Below are positions 23,901 to 38,900 of a DNA stretch of 64,000 nt, in pieces. The notes below the pieces were generated by a model. The model did not search any database. It saw only the letters and a program-made list of their open reading frames with translations, and was not told the DNA's origin. Origin of the DNA: Strigamia acuminata (taxonomy: Eukaryota > Arthropoda > Chilopoda > Geophilomorpha > Linotaeniidae). Numbering within the stretch: the stretch's first letter is position 1; every line of letters starts with the position of its first letter. The stretch covers positions 22,747,060-22,811,059 of the forward strand of contig OX442314.1 of NCBI GenBank assembly GCA_949358305.1, in the 5' to 3' direction. Both the position numbers and the translations under genes were made by a program.

Positions 23901-26900
23901 AAACACGAAATTAGTCACAATTTCAATTGCCAGCCTAGAGTGAGGGTCCAGTTTTTTTGAACACAACTGTACGTCCCCCAGTCGTCTTGCAGGTTGTACT
24001 TGTTGGGAGTGCCGACAAAAGGCATGGTGGAACGATTAAATCGATGAAAAACACGGAAAACTAACACAAAAAGTTATTAAAAGTAAGTGGATACTATACT
24101 GTATAACATCCCATCCACGTCGCCAATAATGTCTTCTTCAAGTGTTGATGGTGTTGATGGATTCAGATGTAGAATTGCAGTGGTCAAGAAGCAGCCATAT
24201 TAGGTGAGGTAAAAATTAACATACTGTTTTATTTGCATGATTTTACAGGTGGCGCGTCGAGCGCGTGGCACACGCGCACGCGTCTTAAAATAACGGAAAA
24301 AGAAGATGGAGTCGGAACATTACATCATCCAAAAAAGCACCAACACAAAATTAAATTTTATTTACAAAATAAATAATTTACGCCATTTCCTACCGCGGAA
24401 AATCGAATAATTAAACTTTTCAAAATGATTAAAATTTAATACTTTAGAAACTTCCTGTAAAAATAATACCGGATTGTGAATTTTGTTAAAAAAAAAGAGT
24501 GACGTTTTCCAGCAGAGGTTTACTCAAGAGTAATTAAAGATGGAAAAATGGCAAGAGAGACAGTAGTAAAATCTCTTGTAAATATGGAGCTGAGGTCAAT
24601 GAGGTTAACCAGGTTATGGTAGGCACCAACGGGGAACTGCCGAAAAGGGTTGACACGGTTGAGAATGAAGAGAGAAAGCAAGGGGGTGGAACAATAAATC
24701 CCATGACTCGTCGGTTTGTCGTAAAACGGAAGTTGTGACACGTTTCACACTCTCTTGAGTTTGCATAATGTGGTGTACGTTTATTCCAGTGTAAAACATC
24801 ACATCAAAATGAACGTCGTTTTGTTATCATTCGCCACGCTACATTGGTTTTAAATGAGAACTGCAACAAAGCACAAACCAATCTAGAGTAAACTTATATA
24901 ACCCAACAAACAACAAATAAATGCAAAACGTATTTGTATTTTCAAAAAAATAAAAAAAAATAAAAAAAATAAAAACACATTTGGTTTAAATTTAAAGTAA
25001 AACCAATAACAGTTAGAACTTTGCACACGAAATTGCTTTTCAACTTTAGTTTTGCACCCTACATTTTGATGCATCAAATAAAAAACTCCTTTTCTTGCGG
25101 CTTTACAATATTCCGTGTAAACAACAATAAAACGTTACGTCATGCACGCATCAATGGACACGTTGAGCAGGTTAGTGAAGTTGTAAGGCGAAAAAGACCG
25201 TCGCCGTCAACAATGAAACGAGTAACGTCAAGCGAAGCTAATATCGATATGCATTGCAGCTAAGCCCACAGGGGATCTAAGGGGGAGCTTTCCTCTAGTT
25301 GCTCCTGATGAAGGTTGGGATTACATTGTACAGCACATGGAAACACAAACACGTATATGGAATGAAAGAAAAAAAAAGGAGTAAAAAAAAAAGGTAAAAC
25401 TCGAGGGGCTCGCCACTTGTCGTAAACAATGATTACAGACAGAGCCCCAGACGCCAAGGGCCCAATTCTCAACAATGCAACGCTTTATGGTTACGGATAA
25501 AAATGTGCAACGCTCACTGGACCCGCGCAAAATACTAGTCTTGTGAATAAACAAAATGGCCGACAGAAAAGGGAAGAAAAAAATCACATTAGGATAAAAC
25601 AGATGCAATGTACAACACATGCAGATGAGAAGGGGGAGAAAAAGAAATAAAAGTTGGAAATGTAAAAAGCAAAGTACCTGCATTTATTACATAGAAAAAT
25701 GCCTTTTCTCACTATGTCCCAATCTAAGTCCAAGTGCAAATTTTTTTTTATTCATTTTTTTTTTTCTCTTTTGGATTCATTTTTTTTTCTTCCGCACGCG
25801 GTATCAGTAATTCAATAAGTTCTGACTTCTTTCCTTCTTCTCCCTGCAGTTTCCCACATCCCATTATATGTATTGGTTTATTTTTATAACTGCAAAGTTA
25901 AAAAGCACAAAAAAGTAGATTTTTTTTTTTTTAATGTCGATGGCTCGAAATTTCGGACTAAAATTTTTTTTAAAAAAAAGAAAAATTCTAAAATATTTTT
26001 TATTTATTTATAAAATACACACGATTGTGTTTTTGTGATGATATGACATTTCTTTAAATTAAAGAAATTTTTTTTTTAGATGTTGTTTCAATCTGGTGAC
26101 TGCATAGCAAGTCAATATTTTGTCGCGTGAAATCACAGACTACGTTCGTCTCAAAACATTCTCGTCAGACCTCAAACTTAGTCAGAAAACAACAAATAAG
26201 ATTGGCTCTTTTTATTTTAACACTTGGTTTTTACATACCCATAAAATACCATGCTTCAATCTGACCAACTAGTGACAAAAACAAGATGGCGGGAATGTTT
26301 GATATTCCAACAAAAAATTGTGTTTACATTCTAAAATTGCAACCCAACCAGACAAAAAAAAAAGATCCTTTGCTCAGACTAAAGAAAATAGTAAATAACA
26401 ATTAAAATTGTTGACGAGCGCCTCCATGACATAATTAATGTAGGTAAATTAGGTTGCGTCTAATTTAGCAAGAAAAAAACGTCAGCCTAATTTAAAAACG
26501 TGCAACTGTGGCCACAATAAACCGATGGTGTTTTTCTTTTAAAATCCTTAATGCGACATTGTATCAGGTGAGGGAAACCTCATGCTCATCCAATTATTCC
26601 CTAAAGTGTAATTATACAGATTTGGGAGGCCGTTGAGTGACCCCGACATTGCATTAGGGGTCTGTCAAGTCCACTCATTGTCTTTCTCTTTGCCCCTTTG
26701 GTCTCATTCTAGTCATCTGATAGGCCTACAATATGTTCTAATTAACAAGTAAACAACATCTGGTTTGGTCTTTCCCATGGTGTCCTATGGTGATTAGGCT
26801 TAACGCTGTCAATGGATACTTCTCCCTACTCTTAAAGACGAGACCAATTTCTACTTCACTTCCAAAATGTTAAATTATACTGATCAACAACAAAAATCTG

Positions 26901-29900
26901 ATCCAATGCAATCAAGTTGCAGGATATTGAATGACCAAATTGTTCCAGTCAAAATAACTTCACACTGAATGAAGCAAACACTCAGTTTCAAAATTATTTC
27001 TTTTTTAAATTTTAATTTAAAACAATCATAAAAGGAGCAAAGATAAATAATATTAAACAATGGTTTTATTTATTTATTTACTTATTTATTTATTCGTCAC
27101 TTGTTGCCAAATTGTTTGGTTTAATACAACACGGAGTTATATTTTGTCAACAGAAAATCATGTATATATGTAAAAACAACAACACTCAACTTCAATTCCC
27201 CAAGCTGCTTCTACACAAATTGAGTTATATCCAAAAGACGTGTTTTCTAATTACGACACATTCGTTTGATGAATATTAGCTAAACATTTTCGACCAATTC
27301 AAAGACAAAATACACGTATACCGTATCATTTAAATTGATAAAAAAATAGCGATACGAACCTCGAGAAATATACGGTGCTTCAATTTTGTAAACATGACAT
27401 TTCTCCAGAACATTTTTCACTTTTGGTAAACAAGCGCCATTGGCATAGCCTCGAAAAAGACAAGGGGCAAAGGCTCTGCTTCGCTACACAGCATCGTCGT
27501 GAAAACAGGAAGTTGCTTGTGTTCAGTCCGTTGCTTTATTTTGACTATTTTTTATTTCCTTTTAAACCAATGTCGAAAAAAATGTAAAAATAAACCTACA
27601 GATGTATTGTGTGCATAGGATGAGAAGAGAGAGAGGCAGAGAGATTAACTTTCTTCAATCCTTTTCATCCTTTCCCAAGCACCGAAGCAAACAAAGTTTA
27701 ATTTCAATGTAAACAACCCGGCGTCGTCTTTCCAATTCTACCGGAATTTGTTTCAATGTAACGGGATTCAACCAAGAGGATTCAAAGCGAGCGATCATTC
27801 TTGAATCATTCGACCGATTTCATAATTTGATTTCATGGTCAAACAAGCAGAAAAAATAGCCAAATTAACCTTATAGCATTGTTTGATGGATTAAAGGTCC
27901 AATAACGCAAAGAACATTGGTTCGACATGACTTGTTCCTAATCACGTGAACAAGCAACAAAAATTGCTTTCAATTAGTTCAGTATTTCTCTTTAAAACAG
28001 AAAAGGAGAAAAATAAAAAACCCCAATTTTCTTCATTTTCCTTCTTGCAAACCACTAATTTTTTTTATTTCGAAGACTAATATTGGCAGAATCCATCTTG
28101 TTTAGTGCGCATGCTCAAGGTTTAACTTCTCCTCGGAGGGAGCTCAATTGGCTACAATGTCTTTGAGTGGCTCCATTATGGAAGCTAATCGTTTTTCTTT
28201 CACCACTCGATACATCCAACCGTTCTACGACTGCGCAATCCTAAAAAAAAAGAAACCATTCAAGTGTATGTCACCATTTCCCTGACACAACTACATTTTT
28301 ATTTTAATCTCTTTTTCATTTTTATTTCTCATCCAATTGAAGAAGAAATAAATGAAGAAGCTATACGTTATGGAATTGCAATCAAAGACGGAAAAAACTC
28401 ACATTTTCTCACTCATTTGTTGCCGAGGCAACCAAAACAATGAAAGTGCAAACCAGACAAAGAGATTTGTGTATTGCCATTGCCAACACAGCAAAAGCTT
28501 TGCTTTCTTTCTTTCCTTTTTGTTGTCTAGCAACCATCAGCCAACAATCAAACTTCCACCAAAATTAAAAACAAGAAACCCAAAACACAAAAAAACCCAG
28601 AAAATCCCAACAACATCAACAAACACAAGCAAAAAAATAAAAAACGAAAAAAAAAACAATTGTTGACTTCATTTTTGCAATTACGCAACAACAAAACAAA
28701 CGAAAAGAAATTTCCGCTCACATAAGCACCTATTACGATTCAACCAAGCGAAACAATCAGCGATTACATTAAATCCCCACAATTCAATGCGTCTTCCGGA
28801 CCTGTGACAAAACTTTCTAATCGTTACTTGAACCATCAATCTTTTTCCCGACGTTAAAAAAAAAATAATTCGATTCGAACGTGCGCATCGCATTCTTTAA
28901 CTCGCGATCAATTTTCGATGCCCTTTTATAAGCCTAACTCGCATCCCTGTCCATGTATTCACAACCTATAGGTGGCGTTTTTAATGCTCGTGCAGTCAGC
29001 CAATGATTAAAGCCAGCGTCTTTTATCTAGCAGGCGAGAAAAGGATGTCGGTAATCAAGTTGATGGTTTGTGACCACTTCCGGTTAAGATAGAAAGACGC
29101 CCAACGATTGGTCAGTGTTCATTAAGATGGTTACCCTCGGGCCTTTGGGGTTATCAGCTTGAAATGTACAGTTATTAGCAGCGCAGATATTACACGGGCC
29201 CTGCAAAGATTTATGATACGAGTCAAATTTATAACCAGATGATCCCACGAGAAGCGCGACGTAGCTCAGGGAATGATTGTAGGCATTAATGAAGACATGC
29301 AATCAATGTCACTGTTTGTATTGTGCATTTATTAAACGACAACAAATTTGCACCCAAAACGACTTGATCAACTAAAGAGAAACATCTGCAGCGTTTAATA
29401 CAATTTTGTTGCACAACAAACTGAGATTGGCCGTCCGTTACTCCGTTTCATCAAAGAATAAAGAATGAAAGAAAGCTGCGATTAGACGATCCTTCAAAGC
29501 ACAAAAAGTAACAAGTGAGAAGGCCATTTTTTCACTGGTGAAAGATCGTTATTTGGTAAAGATTCCGTGAAGTGTGAATCTTGCTCTTCTGATGCTGCTT
29601 TCTGATTGATTTCCATGTCGGTTTGATCTACGATTCCGTCTTGAGGTTAATCATTAATTAGGTAGGTAGGGGAGGAAGTTGTTACTCTCTACTTGTTTCC
29701 TAATTTAACTGATATTTCTCTAACGTTGTAAATAATAATTCAGGGTGTTTCGTAAAATTGGGATTTGGGACCCCCCACTAGACATCCTAATTTATGTTTC
29801 GGCTTAGTTTTAACAGGTCATATTCCTAGAGGTCATCATTTTATGCTGCATAGTGTAGAAATAAAATTATTTGTCTGTTTGGCAATAAGATAAACAAGAA

Positions 29901-32900
29901 CTAATTCCAGTTATATAAAACATAAGTGTTTTAGGTGCTTGTGTTTTTCTGTTTTTTAACACCACAAATAAAACAAACAAACATCTAATATATAAATTTT
30001 AGATTTTATAGAATGTAAGAAGTATTTCTGACAATGTTAGTAATATATCGCAGAAATTATTTAAGAACTACGTGTACAAAAGGCACTAGAATTTAACATC
30101 AACCCAAAAAAATGCTATAAAATCTAATAAAAATTCTTTTCTTTTTCTATTACTTTTGCTCGAAACTTTCCCAGCAACAAAAAATGTAGTTCTGTATTGA
30201 AAAGTGAATTATTTAGTTAGGCCCAACAACTTTGATTTTAAAACATGCTGAGGTCAATTCAAAGTGGTCCCCATTCCAATTCACACCGAAGCACAAAAGA
30301 GAACTTCCATTACTGTAAATGGAATGACCATTATATTACAAAGAAAAAAAGAAGAAAAAAAAAACGATTTTATATATATATAAAAAAGAGAGAAAAGAAA
30401 GTATTTCCCCCCATTCTCCCTCCCGATCCCAACAAAGAAAATGGGGAATTAAAAGAGCATCAAAGAATGCTTAAACACTTAATTATCATCAAGATTTTCT
30501 TTTTAATCCAATTTTCGTCCACGGATAATTGGGCAAACACACAGTGTTTGGTGTTTCATCAACAGCATCCGTCTGGCGGTCCAAATGAGTATTAACTTTT
30601 CAAACAGCTCAAAGCGCTAACTTTAATACATGTCAAGTCACGTGACGTGATTGCTGGTTAAATTTCACATGTGCTCGCAATCATACTCCATTTCAAGCAT
30701 TTTCAGTAATGAAAAATCAATCACATTCAACTTGGATAACTTTCAACATTTCCAAATAGCTGCGCCGCAGTCCGAGCCAAAGCTCCCCCCATTTTCTCCA
30801 TTTCTATTCTTACCCAGTCCAAAGAATATCTGATGGAACCTCAATGGCCTCTAGGCAATGTTCATGCAACACCCCTCCCCATCTTCCAGCCCCCTTTCCC
30901 GTTTCCATCCACCAACCACTCCTCAAACTCGTGCGCCCTCTACCCGAGATAAGGCACGATGAATGGATACGCATAGCAGAGACGCCCTTCAAATACAAAC
31001 CTAATGTTTCTATTTTTACTCCTAATGTGCTTTTGGCTTTTTCGTATTTGCAATGAGGAAGAGCGAAATCGAAGTCTAAAATTAGTGGATCGCAATTAAA
31101 AATAATTGCACGTTCCAACTTCCTTTTCGGCGGTAAAATAGTGCGGAAAGAGAAATAAATTAATAAATGTGATTTTCGCGTTTAAAAAAAGAAAGAAAGA
31201 AAGAGAGAGAGAGAGAACGAGAAAAAAAAGTCAATTCCCAGTTGTAATTTCCATCCCTCCGGTTCTTTGGCATTGTTAATGTGCACGGATGATTATTTGA
31301 CAGGTGTCTATCTTTGTTTTCCACCCCACCCTGACACATAAATTTAATAAAGATAATTAATTAACTTTTTGTTTCTTTTCATTTAAAAATTCAGGCATTT
31401 TTCTCTTTATTTTTTTCCCGTTTATTTTTGCTTTTGGGTGGCTATTTGATTTAATCATGAACTCGTCAACTCAACGAAATGAACATATGAAGAGCTATTT
31501 AGTGTTTGTCGATCTAAAATATTCATGTGTGGAAAACTTCATTAGAAATTAATTCACCTTTCAACCTTTTACTACGTACCCACGTTGCACTAAAAATTTG
31601 ATAATTTTTAAAGGTTTGTTTTTCATGTCATTTTAGAAAAGTTAACCTTTTAGATCCAACTTCTTTCTCTTATTTCTGACAAGCTACAAGCAGCAATTCC
31701 AGCGCCTCCTTCAAATAAAATTTCTCCTTGGCCATCTTTGCAAATATCTGAGACATCACCGAGCGGATACAGCTCTTCTTGGATTACATCATAAATAAGG
31801 ATTACTTCGACATAGAATCAAGTTGGATGCCATCTTTGATTTAAAATGTTGCAGTAAAACGAGCCCAGTAAAGCTAGGTCTTGAATTTCCTTCGAATAAC
31901 GAATTATTATTCAAAAGTATAAAAATAAAAATAAAAAAAAATCCAAAAATCATTCTTAAAGCAAAACTAATTGGAAAAAACGCACCCGAACAACCAAATA
32001 ATGCCAATTTGTTTATGCTAATCATTTCGTGCAATGATTAATGCTGGACATTTTCATTCCTCTTGAAAACACCTCGTTTTGTCGACTGATTGACACTCGC
32101 ATTTAAGAAATAAGAGTAAATTTTGCTCCGATCAATCATCCAAAGTGGCTTAAACGATGTTATTAGGCTTAAATTAACATGCGAAATTGGAATCCGAACT
32201 ATCAAGTCCAAAACATCTTTCAACTGTATATAAAAGTGAAGTAAAAAAATAAAAAATGCTTTAAAGTTCCTTCGTTCTTTCTTATTTTTAATACACATCA
32301 TATTTCTTTTCGCCCACACCACACCCACAATGATAAGACAAGTTTTGGTATTCTTCACGATGCCAATTTTTCAAGGAAAAATGCACGGATACATGTTGAT
32401 TGATAGCAAAGCAACGCGTGCGAATGGAAGTTGTGACAAGAGAATGCAGACAAACAGTTTTTCGCTCTGCCTGGAAATTTGAAGAGTGCATTGAATGAGC
32501 GATAGATTTCGAGCGAAACACACCACTCCGAGCGAGAGAAAGAGAAAGAAAACACATTGCGCATGTGCCATACAAAGCTGGATGCTTTGTTTGAGGAAAT
32601 TAAGCCAATCAGTATTGAGAGAATGAACACGGTGTCGTTTGTCATTCCAGGAAGGCATGATGGGATTAAATGTGCCAAAAAAATACTGGTGTCAGCCATT
32701 TTTATGCTTTCCTTTGAAAAAAAAAATTGCTTGCTTCTCCCCTTTACTTATGTTATCTTGTTAATCGAATGTCATTCTGTAATTTTTTTCCGCCTCCCAC
32801 TCTCAATAGGACTGTCATGAATTTTTTCAAACAAAAACGAGTTGAGATACATCAAAGATAAAGCACCAAACTTGTTTAAGTGAAGGTTACCGCTTTATGA

Positions 32901-35900
32901 TTGTTTCTCCAATAAGAATCATCACATCAATTATACTCTGTATAATCATAATGGTAATAATGTTATGAATCCAAATATAAATAATTGAAGTTTAATGCAA
33001 GTCAAATGCGTCCTCACAGTTACACATTGAGCGGATAAGTGAACAACAGGAAGTGGGCACTCCAAATATAGTAAGAGCGTCACCACGTGATACAAAAAAC
33101 ACAAACTACATAAACTGCACAATTAATGACATCAAGTGGTGATTTTCCACAACAAATATCCCAACAAATAATGTATTACACTGCAAAAGAAGCGAGATTT
33201 TCATATGGAAAGTATAATGGAAATATAGCTGTAAATGATCGTCTTTCCGCATAGTGGAAATGTGTAGACCAAAAGACGTAGTCAAAAACTACGTAGTTAA
33301 GCGGCATTGGGTTTGGTTAGTACTTGGATGGGTGACCTGCTGGAAATCCCAGTTATTTCTCTTCCTTGTCTGATTAAGATACTGTTTCTATGGTAAGAGC
33401 CTGTAGTTTTCCCAGTTCTCAATGTATGTAAATGCACGGTTGGGTCCTTAAGAAGGTCGTCATTGATCACTAAGTCCAATCACGATACATAAGCTTAGTG
33501 ATCAATTATTCTCTCTTTTTATTTGCGATTTCAAATCAGGCGTAATCTCTTCGACTATGTTTTTTATATTCAGCCTTGTGGCATCAAGTTAAGCCTTTTA
33601 TCGTGTTTCCTTTGTTATTTGTTAGAATGCTTTTACAAAATCGTAGATGGTAAGGGAAGCCAACTAAAGTCTGTTTTTAAAATTCTAGGTTGAAGCACCT
33701 TTTACTCTTTTATTTCCACTTTCTGCCTTTTTACATCTCAACATCGACAACATAAAGCAACACTGTTTAACAGGAGACTGTTTTAAGGAAAGCAATTTTT
33801 CTTGCCCCAACTTTAACAATACTCAGGAGTGTATTGGAGGGGATTGGAAGAGCGGGCTAAAATTGAAGATTCCAAAGCAAACACCTGAATATCTGATTAA
33901 ATTGTGTAAGACTTGCATGGAACTATTTTTGTGATAACTAAATTAGTTTTTTCTTCTTCTCACTTCAATTAAAACACATTATATCGTTTTTATGTGGGCT
34001 AAGTTTAAGATATGACAGATGTTTTTAAACTCAGCACCTTGCAACAAAACCATAAGTAACTGAATTAAAATTGAAAACAATTCCAATAACTCGTGTTGTT
34101 TTAGCAAACTCTGCTGTCTTGCAATTAATTGCAACAAAATCTACATTTAAGTGAGTTAATATCAAAAGCTTTACACAGATTTACTGCATCTTAATACAAC
34201 TATTAGCTCCGCATACCATTATTAAGCTTAAAATTAATTAAAAACTTCTTTTGACCACATAAATTGTGTGTGTAGGAATTCCTTTATGTGCCTAAGTTTT
34301 AGCACATAAGTATCAACGGCTACGATGGCGTTGCGTTGGGCTTTGCACGTGTAAACACCATAAACAAAACCTGTTTGTTGATACTGCGCAAAAGGTTTAA
34401 AAGAAAAGGTTTTAAAAAAATTAAGAACTAAATCTCTTGTATGGACCATCAAGAGTTAAGGTAAACATTGAGCGCAAAAATATATACACTAATTTTAATG
34501 GATATTTACTTATTTTGAAAAATACTTTCCAAAATAATTTTTTTTAAAATAATTTTACTCTTGAATCGATAACAAGATTGATTCTCACAGTAAAAAAAAA
34601 TAAACGCCATTAACCAAACAGTTAAAGCACATTTATTTACACTAATTAGATCATAATCCACCATTTTAAAACTCGTTTGACGACCTTTAAGTGCCTTTAG
34701 CTATTGGCACCATTTAAACTGTGAAATTTGCAATTACAAAAACGATTGCTAATCTGACAAAGCAAATCATACAACCAATCAACCAATTTGTACTCGCACT
34801 ACGCCAACAGAGGCTCAAACCACACATTTGTTAGACGAGCAGTAGCCGAGAAAAAAAGTCATGACATGTTGCCTCTGTCAGATATTTTGTGCTGCTCGAG
34901 CACAAAATTTCCTAATTAACCTTATTTTTTTGTCTTGACGTGAAAATCCAAGAAAACGACAAGTCAGCTTCCCATTAAGTTATGACACCCGAGTTTAAAA
35001 AAAATAAAAAATTCCAAAGCTCGACATGGGATTTGGAAAAAGAGAAAAGTTTCCAAGTGTATCAACTTGAGTAGATTGAGGCAAGATCCAATCGAAATTT
35101 GTGGATGTGGGGTCTTTTTAGTATTCCGGGCAAGAAGAATATGATTGGTGCTCAGTGGGTCCACCGAAGATACTCGTGATTGCACTTTATCCTATGTGAA
35201 ATAAGTCAGATTGGAGCCTGCAAAAGTTTTCCTTCGCTCCCTGTCCTACGAATTGCCGCATTTTGACTCCAATTGCTCTACGACAACACAACCTGACTTG
35301 CAACTCACCTTTTATTGTTCACTGATTGATGACAACAATTATGGTCTTGCATCGTGGGGAATTTGATACCAACTTTTCATTTTTACATTTTTATTGCAAA
35401 TCTCTCTTTAACGACTCGCGAGAAAGAAAAGTTTTTACTATCAAATTAGAAACCAGTCAAATAAAATGGCTTTCACTTCCAAAATGTCATTTTCAAAAAT
35501 GTGATATGCTTTTGCTATGTCAATAGTCGTTAAAAAAAACGTTTATATTCAAATCATGGCATGTGTCTACTTAATTATACAGCAATAAAAATGTAATTAT
35601 TTATAAAAAAAATAATTAAATATCAATATTTAGTGTCAATTGGCCAGAATAAGTAAAAAATTATATTTTTCCCCCTATGGTGCTGGTTCAATTCAAAATA
35701 ACATTGTTGCTGACCCTTGGAGCAGTTTATTTCGGAATAACATTGTTGCTGGCCCTTGGAGCAACAAATTATTTCGAAATAACATTGTTGCTGTCCCTTG
35801 GATCAGTTTATTTCAAAATAACATTGTTGCTGGTCCTTGGAGCAACAAATTATTTCGAAATAACATTGTTGCTGCCCCTTGGATCAGTTTATTTCGAAAT

Positions 35901-38900
35901 AACATTGTTGCTGTCCTTCAGTGCAGCTTCATTTAAGAATTAATGTGTGATCGTTACAGTCCTGCGTGAATTGTTCCAATTTGAACATCAACCTAGTAAA
36001 TAAATATTAATTCCACAAAATTCATTCTACTGTGGCAAATATGTGGCATTCAATTTATTGAATGAATTAGTGATTCTAATGATAAATGACAAATGTTTTC
36101 AACTATTATAGAAACAATAAAGTTTACCAAGACAGCCAGCCAAATGGTTTCTGATAGAAGTATTTCAATTGGAATCAAACTGCATCATGCAATGTCAAAT
36201 CCACAGACCAATTTTAACTGCCATCTCCTATAAGACAAACTTCCAATTGTCTTCAAATGAACCTTATCTCTAAGTTATTACAACCATTAAACCTTTCAAA
36301 AATGAAAAATAGAAGTGTGAGGACTAAAATTTAACACATTTTTTGTTTCAGCTAAATTTCTAACAATAATAATGTATGTAAATAACACATAATTTATAAA
36401 GTATTATTTTTCCCTGTAGGTCAGTAAGTGATATGCATTTTTAAATATTTTTTTCCATCTGACTTGAATGACATTTGATGCTATTTTTGAGGTTTTTTTT
36501 CTAATAGTCATATGATAGTTTTAAATTACAGATGTCTGGCCTCATAGATTGATATAACTTTTAACAATTCAGATTCTAACAACAAATTAAAAAACAAAAA
36601 ATATAGAATTTTTTTTCTAAACTGATTTGTTAATTTTGTCTGTCTCAAAAAACATAAAATGAATGCTTTTCAGTTTGCATGTGAACTTTTATTCATTCTT
36701 GATTAAATCCAGTGTAAAGACATAGGTTTAACATAAAAGAAACATCAAAACAAAATGAAACAATAATATAAATAGAACATATAAACTTTTTCCTTTAAAA
36801 AAAAATCATAGAAAAGAGGAAAATGCCATAAAATATGTTGATGTAGGAACCATATCTGATCTGATTTTGATGCAACTTAAATCCTTTTTTGTACTTTTAT
36901 TTGAATATTATGCAGCCATTTTTAAATTAAATAAATTTCCACAAATCTACACTAATTTTAAGCTGATATGGCCTATCACAATGTTATTACAAATCAGGTA
37001 AAAACAACAAAACAAAAACAAACAACAAGATTGAGTGTCAAAAATGGGAAAATACAAAAAAAAATCCATCCATTTATTTTTCTAAATTATTTTCCCTAAA
37101 AACTAACAAAATTAAAAGCTAAATTGCCTAAATTAAACAAATAAATTAGCAAAATGAGACATACAAAATAAATTCCATTCTATTTATATATAATTTGACA
37201 AATTAATAGATGAGTTTCAGGTGTTTTCTGTTCTCCCCTTTAACTTTCACACTTGATGTCTTCATTTCCAAAATGTTTATAAAATAAGGGGGAAAAACTC
37301 TAAAAAAAAAAACAAAAAAAAAACAAAGAAAACATAAAAACAAAAATCGAATAAGCCAACAAACAAACAAAAAAAACAACACAAAATAAGCCACTATATT
37401 CACTAGTCATGAACAAACATAATTCCCCAATTTCTTTGCTAATTCCACAAATCTGTTATGCTATTTTAAGACACAATAATTCCCACGTCTGAAACCAAAT
37501 TTCCTAGTTGACATACGACAACAATAAACAAGTTGGTTGTGTGTATCTAGTGGAAAATGAGCCCATTTCTAATTAAGTGCATCACCATTTTTATGACTTC
37601 TCTTTCGCTAAGAATCCAATCTAGGCTTCTGAACATTAAGAGAAAAGGTAAAGTTGCATCTTACCACCGCCAAGAGAATGGAGACAATATTAAAATGAAA
37701 GGAAAATTATACAAAAGGTCATTAAGGAGAAGAAAGATATTCTACTCATTTAAGAATCTGCTAATTGTACCCTAATGACGAAGAGGAAGTCATCTTAAGA
37801 CAATCTCCACAACAATAGAATTTGTATTAGCATCAGAAGCGACTAAAAATCAAAAAAAAAAAAAATATTACAATTAAAAAAATTAAAAAATACAAAAACA
37901 ACTTTGAGGGATTAAATGATTAGCAAGTGAATTTTAAAACTCCTATTAAAAATTACTGTTTCGCAGGGAAGCAAAGGGGGGCCCAAGCGCCCAAGCCAAA
38001 GAAAGAGAGAGATTTTCAATGTGGTTAAATTCAATTAGGCACAAGTTGGCAGATTCGCCAAAGTGGAAGAAAAGGTGTATGGGAAAGTGGAGTATTGGTA
38101 TAACACTATCCTTCATTCTCTTCTTCTTGTTCTTCCTCTATGGACCCATTCGAGTTGGGAGGTTTTTGTTTCTCTCTTTGTGCTTAATGAGGCTGGAATT
38201 AATAGGTTTGGAGTAGAAATGCAATCATGGACTTTGTGCACCATAAAAAGCTATTAAGATTCGCACTTAGAACAGGGGGAGAGGGAAAAAGCCAAGTTTT
38301 TTCATTGGTCTGTATTTTTTTTTTCTTTCTTTTTTTGCATTGCTCAATTGAATTTACAGTCAAATAAACCTTAACCAGGAAAATATTAAATTTTAATGAA
38401 GGATTACATTTGATTTAAATCTAAATGTTAAATTTATTTTTACATTTATAGCATTTTTATTTCATTTTCATCTATTATTCCAAACCAAGAAGGCTCGTGT
38501 GAGAATAGATCCATTACTCATCCTAATTCATTGCTATGCAGTTATAATATGCTTTTCCTACATTTCCTCCGATCCCAGAGACAAATTAAAGCGATCCACC
38601 AACAAATTATGCTCATCTAAATTTTTCATATTTCTCGCTTTAAACTTTTATGTACTGGCAATTTAAATTTTATATTATTGCGCTGGTTAGAATAAACGTT
38701 CGGCTTTTTCCATTGATAAACTGCAAGCTAATGTGATTTTTCCACGTGATTAAGCGATTCATCATCAAATATTGCACTTGCATGCGGAATATCAAGCTAT
38801 TTATGCATTTTGCACCGATTTCTAATGTTAAGTTTAAAAAATTAAAACTTCTTTTTTATTGTCGTTTTTTTCAAAATTAAACAACAAAAAACATTCAATC

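Larger units (their letters stand above)
20885..24324 (-). mobile_element. Degenerate Ty3/Gypsy LTR retrotransposon (minus strand)
   Basis: Direct repeats of about 185-195 bp flank 3.4 kb. Reading leftwards on the minus strand there is a 5' LTR (24130-24324), a primer-site-like ATTATTGGCGACGTGGATG right after it, a gag start at 24026, a retrotransposon gag domain, a CCHC knuckle and protease remnant, and an integrase C-terminal fragment, then the 3' LTR. Reverse transcriptase and RNase H are missing. The space between protease and integrase holds a 33-bp minisatellite instead. Two MITEs have landed in it. It is dead. Confidence 0.85.

Noticed and set aside
31670-31815. Minus-strand open stretch with balanced composition (DVIQEELYPLGDVSDICKDG)
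   Set aside because: No start codon, weak flanking splice sites and no recognisable family; too short to claim.
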